Part shown: piece after piece, positions 23,301-32,802 of the stretch | Numbering within the stretch: position 1 is the stretch's first letter | How the letters are laid out: each line of letters starts with the position of its first letter | Position numbers and translations under genes: made by a program | Notes under the pieces: generated by a model | Told to the model about the DNA's origin: nothing | Database searches by the model: none | Seen by the model: the letters and a program-made list of their open reading frames with translations, nothing else | DNA from: Corynebacterium gallinarum | Lineage (GTDB): Bacteria; Actinomycetota; Actinomycetes; Mycobacteriales; Mycobacteriaceae | Assembly (NCBI RefSeq): GCF_014837045.1 | Contig: NZ_JACSPR010000004.1 | Location: 217,258 to 281,257, forward strand | Length of the DNA stretch: 64,000 nucleotides | Direction: 5' to 3'

Positions 23301-25001
23301 CTAGCTGCAGATCACGTTGGGCTGGGGATCGTAGACGGTGGTAACGGTCTCGCGGGTGAGCTCATTCCCGGCCAGATCACGGATGACGCGGGTATCCGAG
23401 GTGGTGAAGCCGGGTGCACCGGAGGACGGGATGCACTCATCATCCGAGACGCGGAGCGTTTTCGGCTGGGTGGGGGCCCAGCGACCATTGTTGATGGACT
23501 GGACCTCACGGATGTTCACACCCTTGATCCGGACCGTGACGCTGTTGCCGCCCATCTCGGTTTCAATCATGACGGGGTACGGGGTGTCATTGCGGAACTG
23601 CAGATCAATGGCCCCGTCGTAGATGGTGGCTTCACGGCCCGCAGGGTACCGGGAGATGTAGTAGCTGTGCGGGGTGTGGGTGATATCCTCCAGGCCCGCG
23701 AAATAATAAGCGTTGTACAGGGTGGTGGCGAACTGGCTGATGCCACCGCCGATCGCGGTACCGGAGCGACCCTCGAGGATGATGCCGGAATCAACAAATC
23801 CCTGGGCCGCACCACGCGGTCCGGTGAAGTTGTTGAGGGAGAAGGTGTCGCCTGGCGACACCACGGCTCCGTTGACCATCTCGGCGGTGAGACGGATGTT
23901 GGTGCCGGACGCCGATGAGAAGCCCGTGGTGGTGAACTCCCCCATCACCTCGTTGAAGGTGGCCGCCTGGGCGTCGGTGGCGGTGAAGGTGGCCAGTTTG
24001 TCCACATATACCGCGTCGATCTCACGGGGGCCGTCACCCACCAGACCCGCCTCCAGATCAACCAGGGTCTGCTCCCAGTCGATCTCATGCCCGTTGACTT
24101 CCGGGGTCACCACGCGGGAACCGGAGGTGAAACTGATCTGCGCGTTCTTCGGCTCGGTCTCGGTTTCGGCCAGAGGCTCGGCAAGTATCTCCTGCGCCAG
24201 CTCCCGGTTGACCTCCACCCGGATGTCCCCGTCGATCTCGGGGAAGGTGACGATCTCCCCCATGCGTTCAACAGGGAGAACACCCTGCACACCGTCATCA
24301 CCACGCACGACGAAGGGGCCTGACACCGCGCGGGCGGCGGGGCCGTCGACAAGCTCCTCAATGCGGTCCTGACCGATGGGGGCGGGGACCGCGAACGGTT
24401 CGATCTCCACACCTTCCGGGTCGAGCCAGTAATCGGTGACCCTGTCCTCCAGGACCCCACGGTCAACCGCCTGCCCCTCGAGGGAGGGGGCGGAGACAAC
24501 CGCGCCGTTGTCGATGGCCACGCTGCCAGTCACCGGCTCACGGTAGAGCTCGCCCACCATGCGGTCCAGGGTGGGGCCGAAGAGCACCGGATCCACAATG
24601 CTGACGATTGGGGCCTCGGTCTCCGTGAACAACCCGGTAATGCGGGCAACCGGGTTCCAGGACTGCTCGGGAACACCGGCAGCTGTTGCCTCCCAGTCGA
24701 TGCCCAGGCCGGAGGTGGCCGGATCGAACTGGGTGGTCGCCTCCCCCGCGATGACAGTGACCGGCTCGGTGTACACCGAATGCAGCTCCGTCTCCAAGGT
24801 GCGGCGGGCTTCCTCATGGGTCATGTTGGAGATGTTCACGCCACCCACGGTGGTGCCACGCGGAATGCGGTCTTTGGACAACATGACATCAGCGAGGTAC
24901 ACCAGGGCGGCGATCAGGACCAGACCCAGCAGCACACCAACGATGATGCCGCTGGTCCGGTTACGCCCTCTACCTGAACCATGATTACCGGAAACTTTCA
25001 C
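23301..25001 (-). CDS. VanW family membrane-anchored protein
   Basis: 566 residues. One N-terminal membrane segment (VGVLLGLVLIAALVYLADVM), then two peptidoglycan-binding-4-type domains (~60-340, each with a GxxIDWE motif: GLGIDWEATAAG and GHEIDWEQTL), then a VanW domain (~345-500) with FSLNNFTGPRGAAQGFVDSG, GGGISQFATTLYNAYYFAGL and THTPHSYYISRYPAGREAT. A C-terminal Cys pair closes the protein. VanW proteins of the YoaR type are thought to act on the cell wall outside the membrane, but no reaction is proven. The GTG at 25001 follows TAGCCT by six bases (leaderless). Confidence 0.85.
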   Translation of the reverse strand: MKVSGNHGSGRGRNRTSGIIVGVLLGLVLIAALVYLADVMLSKDRIPRGTTVGGVNISNMTHEEARRTLETELHSVYTEPVTVIAGEATTQFDPATSGLGIDWEATAAGVPEQSWNPVARITGLFTETEAPIVSIVDPVLFGPTLDRMVGELYREPVTGSVAIDNGAVVSAPSLEGQAVDRGVLEDRVTDYWLDPEGVEIEPFAVPAPIGQDRIEELVDGPAARAVSGPFVVRGDDGVQGVLPVERMGEIVTFPEIDGDIRVEVNRELAQEILAEPLAETETEPKNAQISFTSGSRVVTPEVNGHEIDWEQTLVDLEAGLVGDGPREIDAVYVDKLATFTATDAQAATFNEVMGEFTTTGFSSASGTNIRLTAEMVNGAVVSPGDTFSLNNFTGPRGAAQGFVDSGIILEGRSGTAIGGGISQFATTLYNAYYFAGLEDITHTPHSYYISRYPAGREATIYDGAIDLQFRNDTPYPVMIETEMGGNSVTVRIKGVNIREVQSINNGRWAPTQPKTLRVSDDECIPSSGAPGFTTSDTRVIRDLAGNELTRETVTTVYDPQPNVICS

Positions 25002-25338
25002 AGACCAAGGCTATCGTCGTGCTACCGATTTTCCTACTCAAAGGGTGACACATCCCCACCGGAGCAGGCCCCGGCGGAGGTGGTCGTGGTGCCTCCCACT
25101 CGGTTCCGCACTCCCAACGAGATGCCCCATTCATCATCCCCACCCTGTTCAGGGTCAACCGGGGGCGCATATGGGGGTCAACCGGGGGCCATGCGGGGGC
25201 CAACCGGGGCCATGAGGGGATGGAAATAGAACCAAATAACCCCGTTAGAGATATGAATCACTATTATTGTTTCCACTAGGAAATATAACAATCTCCTCTT
25301 TGTTGCCGTCGCATCCATCCCGAGCCCAAGGAAACCCC
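25002..25338. other. Intergenic region with 22-bp imperfect tandem repeat
   Basis: No supported gene. At about 25152-25220 a G-rich unit built on GTCAACCGGGGGC occurs three times, the last as GCCAACCGGGGCC. AT-rich sequence at 25225-25330 then carries the promoter and the AAGGA ribosome site of the next gene. Confidence 0.6.
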
Positions 25339-26217
25339 ATGCCCACCTCATCCGGGAAATCGCATCTCCCCGGTATCGTCACCGCCGTGTTGATCATCGT
25401 TGTCCTGGTAACGGTGGGTGTCACCGTAGCGGTTATGAGGAGCACGGATCCCAATCGCGCGACCGCAGGGAACTCCGGGATCCCCACCCTCTACACCGAT
25501 GATCTGGCCACCACCGGGGACGCACCGACCGGCCCTGTTCCGGTCCCTGAACCCGGGTCCATCGGCGGCGAGGCGGACACCTCCACCGCACAGACCCCGG
25601 ACGACCAGGACCGGGCACCCGATGGCCCCACGGTGATCCGCTATGTCTCCCCACTCGATCGGGCCGGCACCATTCAACCGGGGTGGCGGCGCATCGATGA
25701 CCTGGGGGTACAGGATGTTAGATGCCGCACCTCAGATGTCAGCATCCACGACGATGTCTACAACTGTGGAAACCTCTCCCCGGAGGCGCAGGTCTGCTTC
25801 CCTTCCCTCAGCAGGGGACAGTCCTACTGTGCGGTCAGTCCCTTCACCACCCAGTACGTGACCGCGACCTTCACCGGACCCGTCGAGGAAATACAGAACA
25901 GGGATCCACGTCCCTGGGGTGTCGTGCTGGAGGATGGTCGGCGGTGTGTTGTCGGCCAGGGCGATGACTGGGGTGTGCGCGCTGATGGCCACCGGGGTGC
26001 CTACTTCTGCAACGGTATCGGGCCCGAGGTGGTGCTCTCCCAGGGGGAGACACCTGAGATCTTCGATGTCGGCAGTGATCGGTGGACCGTGAAGGCAGGT
26101 GAGCTGGGCCTGCCGGGAGATTCCCTGCCCCCACCCAGAACTGTCGAGGTCACCGAGGTGTACTACGCCGCCTGGGCCAACGAGGGCATCGACAACTGGG
26201 GGCGCACACCCTACTGA
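25339..26217 (+). CDS. Membrane-anchored extracytoplasmic protein of unknown function
   Basis: About 292 residues. A single N-terminal membrane segment (GIVTAVLIIVVLVTVGVTVAV) is followed by a Thr/Pro-rich linker (about 40-110) and a globular domain with six cysteines (VRCRT, YNCGN, QVCF, SYCAV, RRCVV, YFCNG), likely forming disulfides outside the cell. I do not recognise the family. AAGGA lies six bases before the ATG at 25339; the longer reading from 25267 lacks a ribosome site. It converges on the GH3 lipoprotein gene. Confidence 0.75.
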   Translation: MPTSSGKSHLPGIVTAVLIIVVLVTVGVTVAVMRSTDPNRATAGNSGIPTLYTDDLATTGDAPTGPVPVPEPGSIGGEADTSTAQTPDDQDRAPDGPTVIRYVSPLDRAGTIQPGWRRIDDLGVQDVRCRTSDVSIHDDVYNCGNLSPEAQVCFPSLSRGQSYCAVSPFTTQYVTATFTGPVEEIQNRDPRPWGVVLEDGRRCVVGQGDDWGVRADGHRGAYFCNGIGPEVVLSQGETPEIFDVGSDRWTVKAGELGLPGDSLPPPRTVEVTEVYYAAWANEGIDNWGRTPY

Positions 26218-26230
26218 TCGCCTGTGTTCC

Positions 26231-27418
26231 CTACTGCTCCGGGATGTGCTGCATCTGCACCCGGAGTGCGGACTCCAGCATCTGTTCCCGGGGATACTCA
26301 CCGCTGGTCACGGCGGCATCAACACGGTCGATGGCTGCGGACAGGGAGGAGAAATCGATCCACAGCGCCTGATCCGCACCCGCCCTCAGTGAGGCCAACA
26401 CCGCCTCGGCCGGGCTGTGGGTGGCGGCGATGGCACTCATTCCGGATAGATCATCGGTGTACACCACACCGTCATAGGGAACCCCTCCCGGATAGTCGCC
26501 GGTGCGTAGCAGTTCATAGGTGGCGGGGTCGAGGGTGGAGGGCACCCCGTCGGTTCCCAGTCCGGGGACGACCATGTGTCCGACCATCACCGCACCGTCC
26601 GTCTGCGCCAGAGCCGTCCCATAGGGGATGAGGTCATAGATCTTCATCTCCTCCAGGTGCGGGGTGATGACATCCTGGGTGTGACTGTCACCGCTGGCGC
26701 GCCCATGACCGGGGAAATGCTTGAACACCGGGATAATCCCGGCGTTCTCCAGACCCCGGGCGAAAGCGGTGGCATAGGTGGCGGCGATCTCCGGGTTGTC
26801 GGAGAAGGACCGGTCCCCCACCACGGGCAGCCCCCAGGCATCCACATCCACCACGGGCGCGAAGTTGACGTTGATCCCGTGGGCTGCCAGTCCGGTGCCG
26901 AGGATCTCCGCGAGATCCTCCACCTGCTCCGGGGTCATGGTCTGGGCCATCACACGTGGCGCCGGGAAATCACCGAGCAGGTGGGTGGCACGCTGGACAC
27001 GACCACCCTCAAAGTCAATGCTGACCGAGAAATCACGGCCGACGATCTCACGCAACGCCGCAATATTCCGCCCCGGTTCCGTGAGCAAATTCTCATCAGT
27101 CCACGACCCGATGAAGATTCCACCCGCCCCCTGGTTGAGGGCCTCGAGCGCCTGATCAAAATTGCCCACTCCGACCATCATCAGGGACGCCACCTGCGCG
27201 CGCTGCCCGGTCGGCAGCTGGGCCCGGGCGAGATCCTCCCGCGTGGGCGCAGGTGGCTCAATCGAGGTGGTGGGCACGGTAGATGCCGGGGACTCCGGGG
27301 CCACAACCGAACCGGTCTCGCTGGAGGGCGGCGAGGTGGGCGTCGACAAGCTCCCATCAGAACAGCCCGCCAGGAACAGGCAGGCGAGGAGGATAACGGC
27401 GTGGGGTTGCTTGAGCAC
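26231..27418 (-). CDS. GH3 beta-N-acetylhexosaminidase lipoprotein (LpqI-like)
   Basis: 395 residues. The signal peptide ends in the lipobox FLAGC, then a Ser/Thr/Pro linker and a glycoside hydrolase family 3 barrel. The family signature KHFPGHGRASGDSHTQD holds the His/Asp acid-base loop of NagZ-type enzymes, and VVYTDDLSGMSAI holds the nucleophile Asp. It should release N-acetylglucosamine from muropeptides at the cell surface. In M. tuberculosis the orthologue lpqI (Rv0237) also neighbours aftD. The start is GTG 27418, eight bases after TATAGT on the coding strand, so probably leaderless. Confidence 0.88.
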   Translation of the reverse strand: MLKQPHAVILLACLFLAGCSDGSLSTPTSPPSSETGSVVAPESPASTVPTTSIEPPAPTREDLARAQLPTGQRAQVASLMMVGVGNFDQALEALNQGAGGIFIGSWTDENLLTEPGRNIAALREIVGRDFSVSIDFEGGRVQRATHLLGDFPAPRVMAQTMTPEQVEDLAEILGTGLAAHGINVNFAPVVDVDAWGLPVVGDRSFSDNPEIAATYATAFARGLENAGIIPVFKHFPGHGRASGDSHTQDVITPHLEEMKIYDLIPYGTALAQTDGAVMVGHMVVPGLGTDGVPSTLDPATYELLRTGDYPGGVPYDGVVYTDDLSGMSAIAATHSPAEAVLASLRAGADQALWIDFSSLSAAIDRVDAAVTSGEYPREQMLESALRVQMQHIPEQ

Positions 27419-27498
27419 GGTTACCCACTATAGGAACAGAACATGAGTTTTTCTTAATCCTTTCCCGCGACCGGGTTAGACTTGGTCACACTGTTGTC

Positions 27499-27536
27499 GA
27501 GCACCAGCCCAGAGCACCAGCCCAGAGCACCAGCCA
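27499..27536. repeat. 13-bp tandem repeat upstream of the USP gene
   Basis: GAGCACCAGCCCA occurs twice perfectly (27499-27511, 27512-27524) and a third time shortened by one base (27525-27536), in the presumed leader of the universal stress protein gene. Confidence 0.8.
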
Positions 27537-27557
27537 GAGACCGCGGAGGTATGCACC

Positions 27558-28034
27558 ATGCCGGAGAGCCCCGAGAGCCCCGAGACCACCATGCTCATCG
27601 CCTATGACGGGTCCGCCGAGGCCCGTCGGGCACTGGAGTACGCGGCCCGCCTGCTGCGGCCACGGAAGGTGGAGATCCTCACCGCATGGGAGCCGCTGCA
27701 CCGTCAGGTCGCCCGCGCGATCACCCTGACCCAGGTCAGCGCTGATGATGAGGACCCCGCCTACCTGACCGCCCGCGATCACTGCCGCGAGGGCGTGGAA
27801 CTGGCGGAGTCCCTCGGACTGCAGGCGCGCGCCCACATGGTGGAGTCCGCCACCGCGATCTGGAGCGCCATCGTGGATGCGGCGGTGGAGCTGCGCCCCG
27901 ATGTGATTGTCACCGGTACCAGGGGCATCACAGGGTGGAAATCCCTGTGGCAGTCCTCCACCGCCGACAATGTGGTGCACCACGCCGGCATCCCCGTTTT
28001 CGTCGTTCCACCATTGGCTACCGACGGGGACTAG
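27558..28034 (+). CDS. Universal stress protein (UspA family)
   Basis: 158 residues, a single Usp domain. Begins ETTMLIAYDGSAEARRALEY with the nucleotide-binding Asp-Gly-Ser, and ends with VTGTRGITGWKSLWQSSTAD and HHAGIPVFVV, the ATP-loop region. The usual G-x2-G-x9-G-S/T motif is close but reads QSST where many members have GS, so ATP binding is likely but not certain. GGAGGT precedes the ATG with the correct spacing. It is followed at 22 bases by the DUF2613 gene and may be co-transcribed. Confidence 0.88.
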   Translation: MPESPESPETTMLIAYDGSAEARRALEYAARLLRPRKVEILTAWEPLHRQVARAITLTQVSADDEDPAYLTARDHCREGVELAESLGLQARAHMVESATAIWSAIVDAAVELRPDVIVTGTRGITGWKSLWQSSTADNVVHHAGIPVFVVPPLATDGD

Positions 28035-28055
28035 CTGGTAGTCTCGACACTCGTC

Positions 28056-28313
28056 ATGGCTTATGAAACTGATTCACTCAACCGTCGCACGATCGGTCCC
28101 GCGGTCGCCAGTGCGGTTGTGGGCATTGCCCTCGGCGCTGTCGCCGTAGCCGGCGTTTCCATTCTCGCGGGGCAGGACACCGTTCCCTCCTCCAATGCGG
28201 TGACCGCCGATGATGCCTTGCTCGGTGGTCCTGAATACGGTTCCCGCCAGGCCGCGCAGGACGGTCAAACTGCCCAGGATGGCGAGTCCGCCGCCTCCGG
28301 CCAATCCGACTGA
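28056..28313 (+). CDS. DUF2613 small membrane protein
   Basis: 85 residues. One membrane segment (AVVGIALGAVAVAGVSILAG) and an acidic, Gln/Gly-rich tail. Matches DUF2613, a small actinobacterial family. In M. tuberculosis the equivalent small gene (Rv0236A) is likewise next to aftD, and here aftD begins 22 bases on, so a role with AftD is plausible though unproven. Confidence 0.82.
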   Translation: MAYETDSLNRRTIGPAVASAVVGIALGAVAVAGVSILAGQDTVPSSNAVTADDALLGGPEYGSRQAAQDGQTAQDGESAASGQSD

Positions 28314-28335
28314 TTCACCCAGGTGAGGCTGGTCG

Positions 28336-31300
28336 ATGAAACGGCTTATCGCCGGTGTCCACGTTCCCGCCTGGTTCGCGCTGGGTCTGCTGGTGTTCCT
28401 GCAACCCATCGGACAGGTCGCCGCCGACACCAAACTTGATCTCATCCTCAACCCCGCCGGTTTCCTCGGGCGCGCCCTGCACGCCTGGACCGATGATTTC
28501 ACTCTCGGGCAGCTGCAGAACCAGGCCTATGGGTATCTCTTCCCGCAGGGGCTGTTCTTCCTCCTCACCGATCCGCTGCCCGACTGGGTGGCGCAACGAC
28601 TGTGGTGGTGGCTCACCCTCGGCGTGGGCTTTTCGGGCTTCTACCTGCTGGTATCGCGCCTGGGAATAGGCTCTGTACCGTTGCGCATCATCGCCGCCAC
28701 GCTCTATGCCCTCTCCCCGCGCACCCTGACCACCCTCACCGCGATCTCCTCGGAGACCTGGCCCGCGATGGTGGCGCCGTGGATCTGCATCCCGCTGCTC
28801 CATAAGCGTATCGACGCCCGCTCCATCGCCCTCTCCCTCATCCCGGTCGCGATGATCGGCGCGGTCAACGCCACCGCCACCCTCGCCGCCCTCATCCCCG
28901 CGGCGCTCATCCTTGCTTATCGACGCCAGTGGCTCCCCGGCGTGCTCTGGTCCCTCGGTGTGCTGGCCGTCAACAGCTGGTGGATCGGCCCGCTGCTGGT
29001 GCTGGGCCGGTATGCCCCGCCGTTCACCGAGTTTATCGAGAGTGCGGCCGTGACCACCAACTGGCTGAACCCGGTGGAGATCCTGCGGGGCACCACCAGC
29101 TGGACACCGTTCGTGGACACCGAACGCCAGGCCGGTTATCTGCTGGTCAATGATCCGCTGTTTGTCATGCTCACCGTGATCGTCGCGGCACTCGGCCTGG
29201 CCGGTCTGGCGCTGATGACACGTCGCGGCTTATGGGTGGTCATGCTGGCCGTGGGTCTGCTCATCCTGGGTACCGCCCAGTTGGAGCCGGTCCGCGCATT
29301 CCTCGACGGGCCCGGCGCGGCGCTGCGCAACATCCACAAATTCGACCTGCTGGTGCGGATGCCGTTGATGGTGGGTGTGGCGGCGCTGGGCACAAGGGTG
29401 AGCTTGCCGCGGACGCTGCACCCGGGGCGTCGAGAAGCAGCGGGCATCATGGTGGTTCTGGTGGCGCTGGGGTCGGTGGCCCCCGCATGGTCGGGGCGCC
29501 TGCTCCCCGTGGGCACCTGGGATGAGGTGCCGTCCTACTGGTACGAGGCCACGGACTTCATCAATGACAACGCCTCTGATACCCGCACCCTCATCCTGCC
29601 CGGTTCCCCTTTCGCCCGGCAGGACTGGGGATGGACCCGCGATGAACCCGCCCAACCCCTACTCGAGGTGCCGTGGGCTGTCCGCGATGCGATCCCACTG
29701 GTCCCCCCGGAGGCGATCCGCGGCCTGGACGGCCTGGAGGACTCCCTGTCCGATGAGACCCTGAAACGCCTGGGTATCGGGGCGGTGATCGTGCGCCATG
29801 ACCTCCTGGCCGATCCTGACACCCCCGAACTGGATGCCCGGAAGCACACCTTCGGTGAGGTGGATGTATACCTCCTGGACACCGGGCGGGACATGTGGCT
29901 CAGCGACGTCGATACGCCCACCGTCGCCGGCGGCGGGGAGATCCTGTCCCTGCTGGACACCATCGGGGGGCATTCGCCACGCCGACTGGTGGATTCGGAT
30001 GCACTGATCGTCACCGACACCCCACAGCTGGTGGGCACCAACTACGGCAACGGGGATTCCTCCGCCGCGCTGGCCGATCTGTCCGAGACCGAGGTGCGCA
30101 ACCGCATCGTGGACTACCCTTCCGCAGGGCCAATGACGCAGGTGGAGACGGAGGGCTCCATAAGCGTGTCGTCCTCGGCCTCTGATGCCACGAGTTTCGG
30201 GGGATCGAACCCCGGCAGATCCCCGAATGCGCTGGTGGACGGCCGCCGCGCGACCAGCTGGTATCCCACCCCGGGGGATGTGAACCCCTGGCTGGAGATC
30301 GCCGGTTCCGGCACCGAGGTGGAGATCATCCCGGCCGATGACGTCACCGTGACCGTCCGTTCCGGAGAGTCCGTGATCGTGCGGGAACTTGAGCGACGCG
30401 AACCGGCCACCTTCCTGCTGCCGGAGGCGTCGGCACGCATCGAGCTCGACCGCTATGCCGGGATAGCCGAGATCACCATGGACGGGCTGTCGCGCACCAT
30501 CACGGTTCCGGACACCTCCCCCGATGTGCAGCAGTTCGTGTTCCAGCGCCTCACCGTGCCCACCCCGCATCTCGACCGCGCGTTCACCGTGCCCCGCGAC
30601 ATGACCGTCACGGTTGACGCCGAATCCTGCCACAACATCCGGTTGAACGACGAGTGGATCACCTGCGGCCCCCTCGACCTGCCCCGTGGCGACTACCTGC
30701 TGCGCACCACCTCGCAGTGGGTGACCCTCACCGACACCGCCCCCGCCGCCACCGCGGTGCCCACCGGCACAACCATCGGGGCCTCCCCAGAGGACAGGTT
30801 GTTGCTCACCTCGCGCGCCGCCAACCCGGGCTCGCGTGCGCTTCTCGACGACCAACCCCTCACCCCCACCACCATCGACGCCGCAGCCCAGGCTTTCATC
30901 ATCCCCGCAGGTGCCTCCGGGGAGGTGACCTTCTCCTTCGCAGGCGAACGTCCCTACCGGATCAGCCTGTTCGCCGGTGCCGGTCTGGCAGCACTTGTCC
31001 TCCTGGGCTGCCTGGCTATCATCCGGCGCCCCCGCCGCCACGAATTCTGGCAGGACCCGGGCAACGCCCCCGCCGCGGTATTGTTGCTGATCCCCGTCCT
31101 GGGCTGGTGGTTCATCCCCGCCGTGGCCGCGTGGCTGATCCCCCGCGTCACGTTGATCCCCCGCTGGGTCATGGCCTCGGTGCCGCTGACCATCGCGGGG
31201 CTGTGGTTGGCCCAGGCTCCGTGGCCGTCTGCGACCTACCCCGGGGATTCACCGGCCCTCGCCCTCCTGGCCGGCATCTCGGTGGTGGCGGCGTATGCGC

Positions 31301-31356
31301 CAGCGGGGCGTTGGCGGAGTTGGGGACGGGCTGGCGCGACAGATGTTGTCCTGTGA
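28336..31356 (+). CDS. aftD: Alpha-(1->3)-arabinofuranosyltransferase AftD
   Basis: 1006 residues. A GT-C integral membrane enzyme with the DUF3367 core that adds branching arabinose to arabinogalactan/lipoarabinomannan using decaprenyl-phosphoarabinose. The N-terminus has DTKLDLILNPAGFLGRALHAW, with the acidic residue in the first periplasmic loop, and YGYLFPQGLFFLL. About nine membrane segments precede a large extracytoplasmic part (~390-850) that includes a discoidin-like carbohydrate-binding module near NALVDGRRATSWYPTP. Further membrane segments close the protein. AGGTGAGG precedes the ATG. It is shorter than mycobacterial AftD (about 1400). Its final codons and stop lie inside a palindromic repeat. 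Confidence 0.9.
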   Translation: MKRLIAGVHVPAWFALGLLVFLQPIGQVAADTKLDLILNPAGFLGRALHAWTDDFTLGQLQNQAYGYLFPQGLFFLLTDPLPDWVAQRLWWWLTLGVGFSGFYLLVSRLGIGSVPLRIIAATLYALSPRTLTTLTAISSETWPAMVAPWICIPLLHKRIDARSIALSLIPVAMIGAVNATATLAALIPAALILAYRRQWLPGVLWSLGVLAVNSWWIGPLLVLGRYAPPFTEFIESAAVTTNWLNPVEILRGTTSWTPFVDTERQAGYLLVNDPLFVMLTVIVAALGLAGLALMTRRGLWVVMLAVGLLILGTAQLEPVRAFLDGPGAALRNIHKFDLLVRMPLMVGVAALGTRVSLPRTLHPGRREAAGIMVVLVALGSVAPAWSGRLLPVGTWDEVPSYWYEATDFINDNASDTRTLILPGSPFARQDWGWTRDEPAQPLLEVPWAVRDAIPLVPPEAIRGLDGLEDSLSDETLKRLGIGAVIVRHDLLADPDTPELDARKHTFGEVDVYLLDTGRDMWLSDVDTPTVAGGGEILSLLDTIGGHSPRRLVDSDALIVTDTPQLVGTNYGNGDSSAALADLSETEVRNRIVDYPSAGPMTQVETEGSISVSSSASDATSFGGSNPGRSPNALVDGRRATSWYPTPGDVNPWLEIAGSGTEVEIIPADDVTVTVRSGESVIVRELERREPATFLLPEASARIELDRYAGIAEITMDGLSRTITVPDTSPDVQQFVFQRLTVPTPHLDRAFTVPRDMTVTVDAESCHNIRLNDEWITCGPLDLPRGDYLLRTTSQWVTLTDTAPAATAVPTGTTIGASPEDRLLLTSRAANPGSRALLDDQPLTPTTIDAAAQAFIIPAGASGEVTFSFAGERPYRISLFAGAGLAALVLLGCLAIIRRPRRHEFWQDPGNAPAAVLLLIPVLGWWFIPAVAAWLIPRVTLIPRWVMASVPLTIAGLWLAQAPWPSATYPGDSPALALLAGISVVAAYAPAGRWRSWGRAGATDVVL

Positions 31357-31464
31357 GCAGACCCGCGCTCACAGGACAACAAACCCGGCAAAAACAGCCC
31401 CACCCTGGCCACACAGGACCACAGCTGTTGTCCTGTGAGCAACCCCGCGCACACAGACCAACAA
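31340..31464. repeat. Paired palindromic intergenic repeat, pair 3
   Basis: Copies begin at 31340 and 31422, again 82 bases apart. The first has perfect 15-base arms (31344-31358 and 31367-31381) around eight bases; the second has a diverged right arm. This pair carries TTGTCCTG where pairs 1 and 2 have TTGG.CTG, and both arms of the first copy changed together, so pairing has been kept. The first copy supplies the last codons and the TGA of aftD. Confidence 0.85.
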
Positions 31465-31533
31465 ACCGGCGCCCCGAACCCGGACCGGTACGATATCCCC
31501 ATCCACACCCCCAAGGAACCCGGAGGATCACCG

Positions 31534-32022
31534 ATGATTATTCGCCCCATCGAAGAGCGGGATAATGCGGCGGTGCGGGAGATCATCAGTGACTCGCTGG
31601 AATCCCATGGGCTCGCCATCCCCGGGTCGGCGTATTTCGATCCCCAGCTCGGTGAGCTCACCCAGTTCTATGACAGTCTCCCCCACGCCTGTTACTGGGT
31701 GGTGGAGGTGGACGGCAGCGTGGTCGGTGGAGTCGGCATCGCCCCCTTCGGCACCGATGCCACCACCATCTGTGAGCTGCAGAAACTCTATCTCCGCCCC
31801 GAGGTGCAGGGGCGTGGGCTGTCGCGTCTGCTTATGGATCAGGCCCTGGCCTTCGCAGCCCGCCACTACAAGCAGTGCTATCTGGAGACCACCCACTCAC
31901 TGCGCACCGCGTGCATTCTGTACGAGAAATACGGCTTCCGGCTGCTTCCGGAACCGCTGCCGGGTTCGGAGCACTCCGCGATGGATGCCTGGTATCTGAA
32001 GGATCTCGAACCGCAGCCGTAA
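31534..32022 (+). CDS. GNAT family N-acetyltransferase
   Basis: 162 residues. The acetyl-CoA binding motif A is LYLRPEVQGRGLSRLLMDQA with the Q-x-x-G-x-G/A pyrophosphate loop; the fold starts with IIRPIEERDNAAVREII and ends with YLETTHSLRTACILYEKYGF, typical of amino-acid or small-amine acetyltransferases. Substrate unknown. GGAGGATC lies eight bases before the ATG at 31534. The longer reading from 31435 runs into the palindromic repeat and is rejected. It converges on the ABC importer operon with three bases between. Confidence 0.85.
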   Translation: MIIRPIEERDNAAVREIISDSLESHGLAIPGSAYFDPQLGELTQFYDSLPHACYWVVEVDGSVVGGVGIAPFGTDATTICELQKLYLRPEVQGRGLSRLLMDQALAFAARHYKQCYLETTHSLRTACILYEKYGFRLLPEPLPGSEHSAMDAWYLKDLEPQP

Positions 32023-32025
32023 CAA

Positions 32026-32802
32026 TCAGATGACTGGTGCCATCCGGGAGGCCGGCCGGAAGATCAGATGCATCTGCCCGTCGATGTCGATGCGTCGCAC
32101 CGGGATGCTATAGACGGGTTCGAGGGTTTCCGGGGTGAACACCTCGGAGGGAGGACCCTGGGCAATCACCCGTCCGTCCTGCAGGATCAGGACGTGGTCG
32201 CAGTAGTGGGCGGCCAGGTTGAGGTCATGGAGGACCACCACACAGCTGGTGGGTAGCTCCGCGAGGAGACCGAGCACCTCATGCTGGTAGCGGATGTCCA
32301 GGTGGTTGGTGGGTTCATCCAGCAGGATGTGGGTGGCATCCTGCACCAGGGCGCGGGCAATGAGGACGCGTTGCCGTTCGCCACCGGACAGGTCCGCGAA
32401 ATTCCGCCCCGCCAGGTGCAGCATGCCCACCTGCGCCAGGGCGTCGGCAACCAGGTGTTCATCCTGCAGAGAGGACCGTGAGGCCAATCCCTGGTGGGGC
32501 ATCCGGCCGAGCATCACCAGGTCAGCGACCACCATCGGCAGGTCCGAGGCGTGTTCCTGGGCCACGACGGCCAGGGTGCGCGCCAGTGTCCTGCGGGGCA
32601 CCTTGTGAAGGGGCGTGTTGTTCACCGTGACTGCTCCCCTACCGGGTTGCAGGGAACCGTAGAGGGTGCGCAACAGGGTGGTCTTGCCACTGCCGTTGGG
32701 TCCGACCAGTCCCACGGTGCCGTGATCCGGGATGGAGATGGTCACCCCGTCGACCACCACGGTGCGGCCATAGGAATAGCTGACGGCGTCCCCGTGGATC
32801 AT
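32026..32802 (-). CDS. ABC importer ATP-binding protein (FecE/HmuV-like)
   Basis: 258 residues. Walker A GPNGSGKTT, Q-loop VAQEHAS, signature LSGGERQRVLIARAL, Walker B HILLDEPTNHLDI and the switch His in VLHDLNLAAHYCD are all intact. The class is that of siderophore, haem and vitamin B12 importers. It is the last gene of a permease / binding protein / ATPase operon, and its ATG overlaps the binding-protein stop (ATGA). Confidence 0.92.
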   Translation of the reverse strand: MIHGDAVSYSYGRTVVVDGVTISIPDHGTVGLVGPNGSGKTTLLRTLYGSLQPGRGAVTVNNTPLHKVPRRTLARTLAVVAQEHASDLPMVVADLVMLGRMPHQGLASRSSLQDEHLVADALAQVGMLHLAGRNFADLSGGERQRVLIARALVQDATHILLDEPTNHLDIRYQHEVLGLLAELPTSCVVVLHDLNLAAHYCDHVLILQDGRVIAQGPPSEVFTPETLEPVYSIPVRRIDIDGQMHLIFRPASRMAPVI

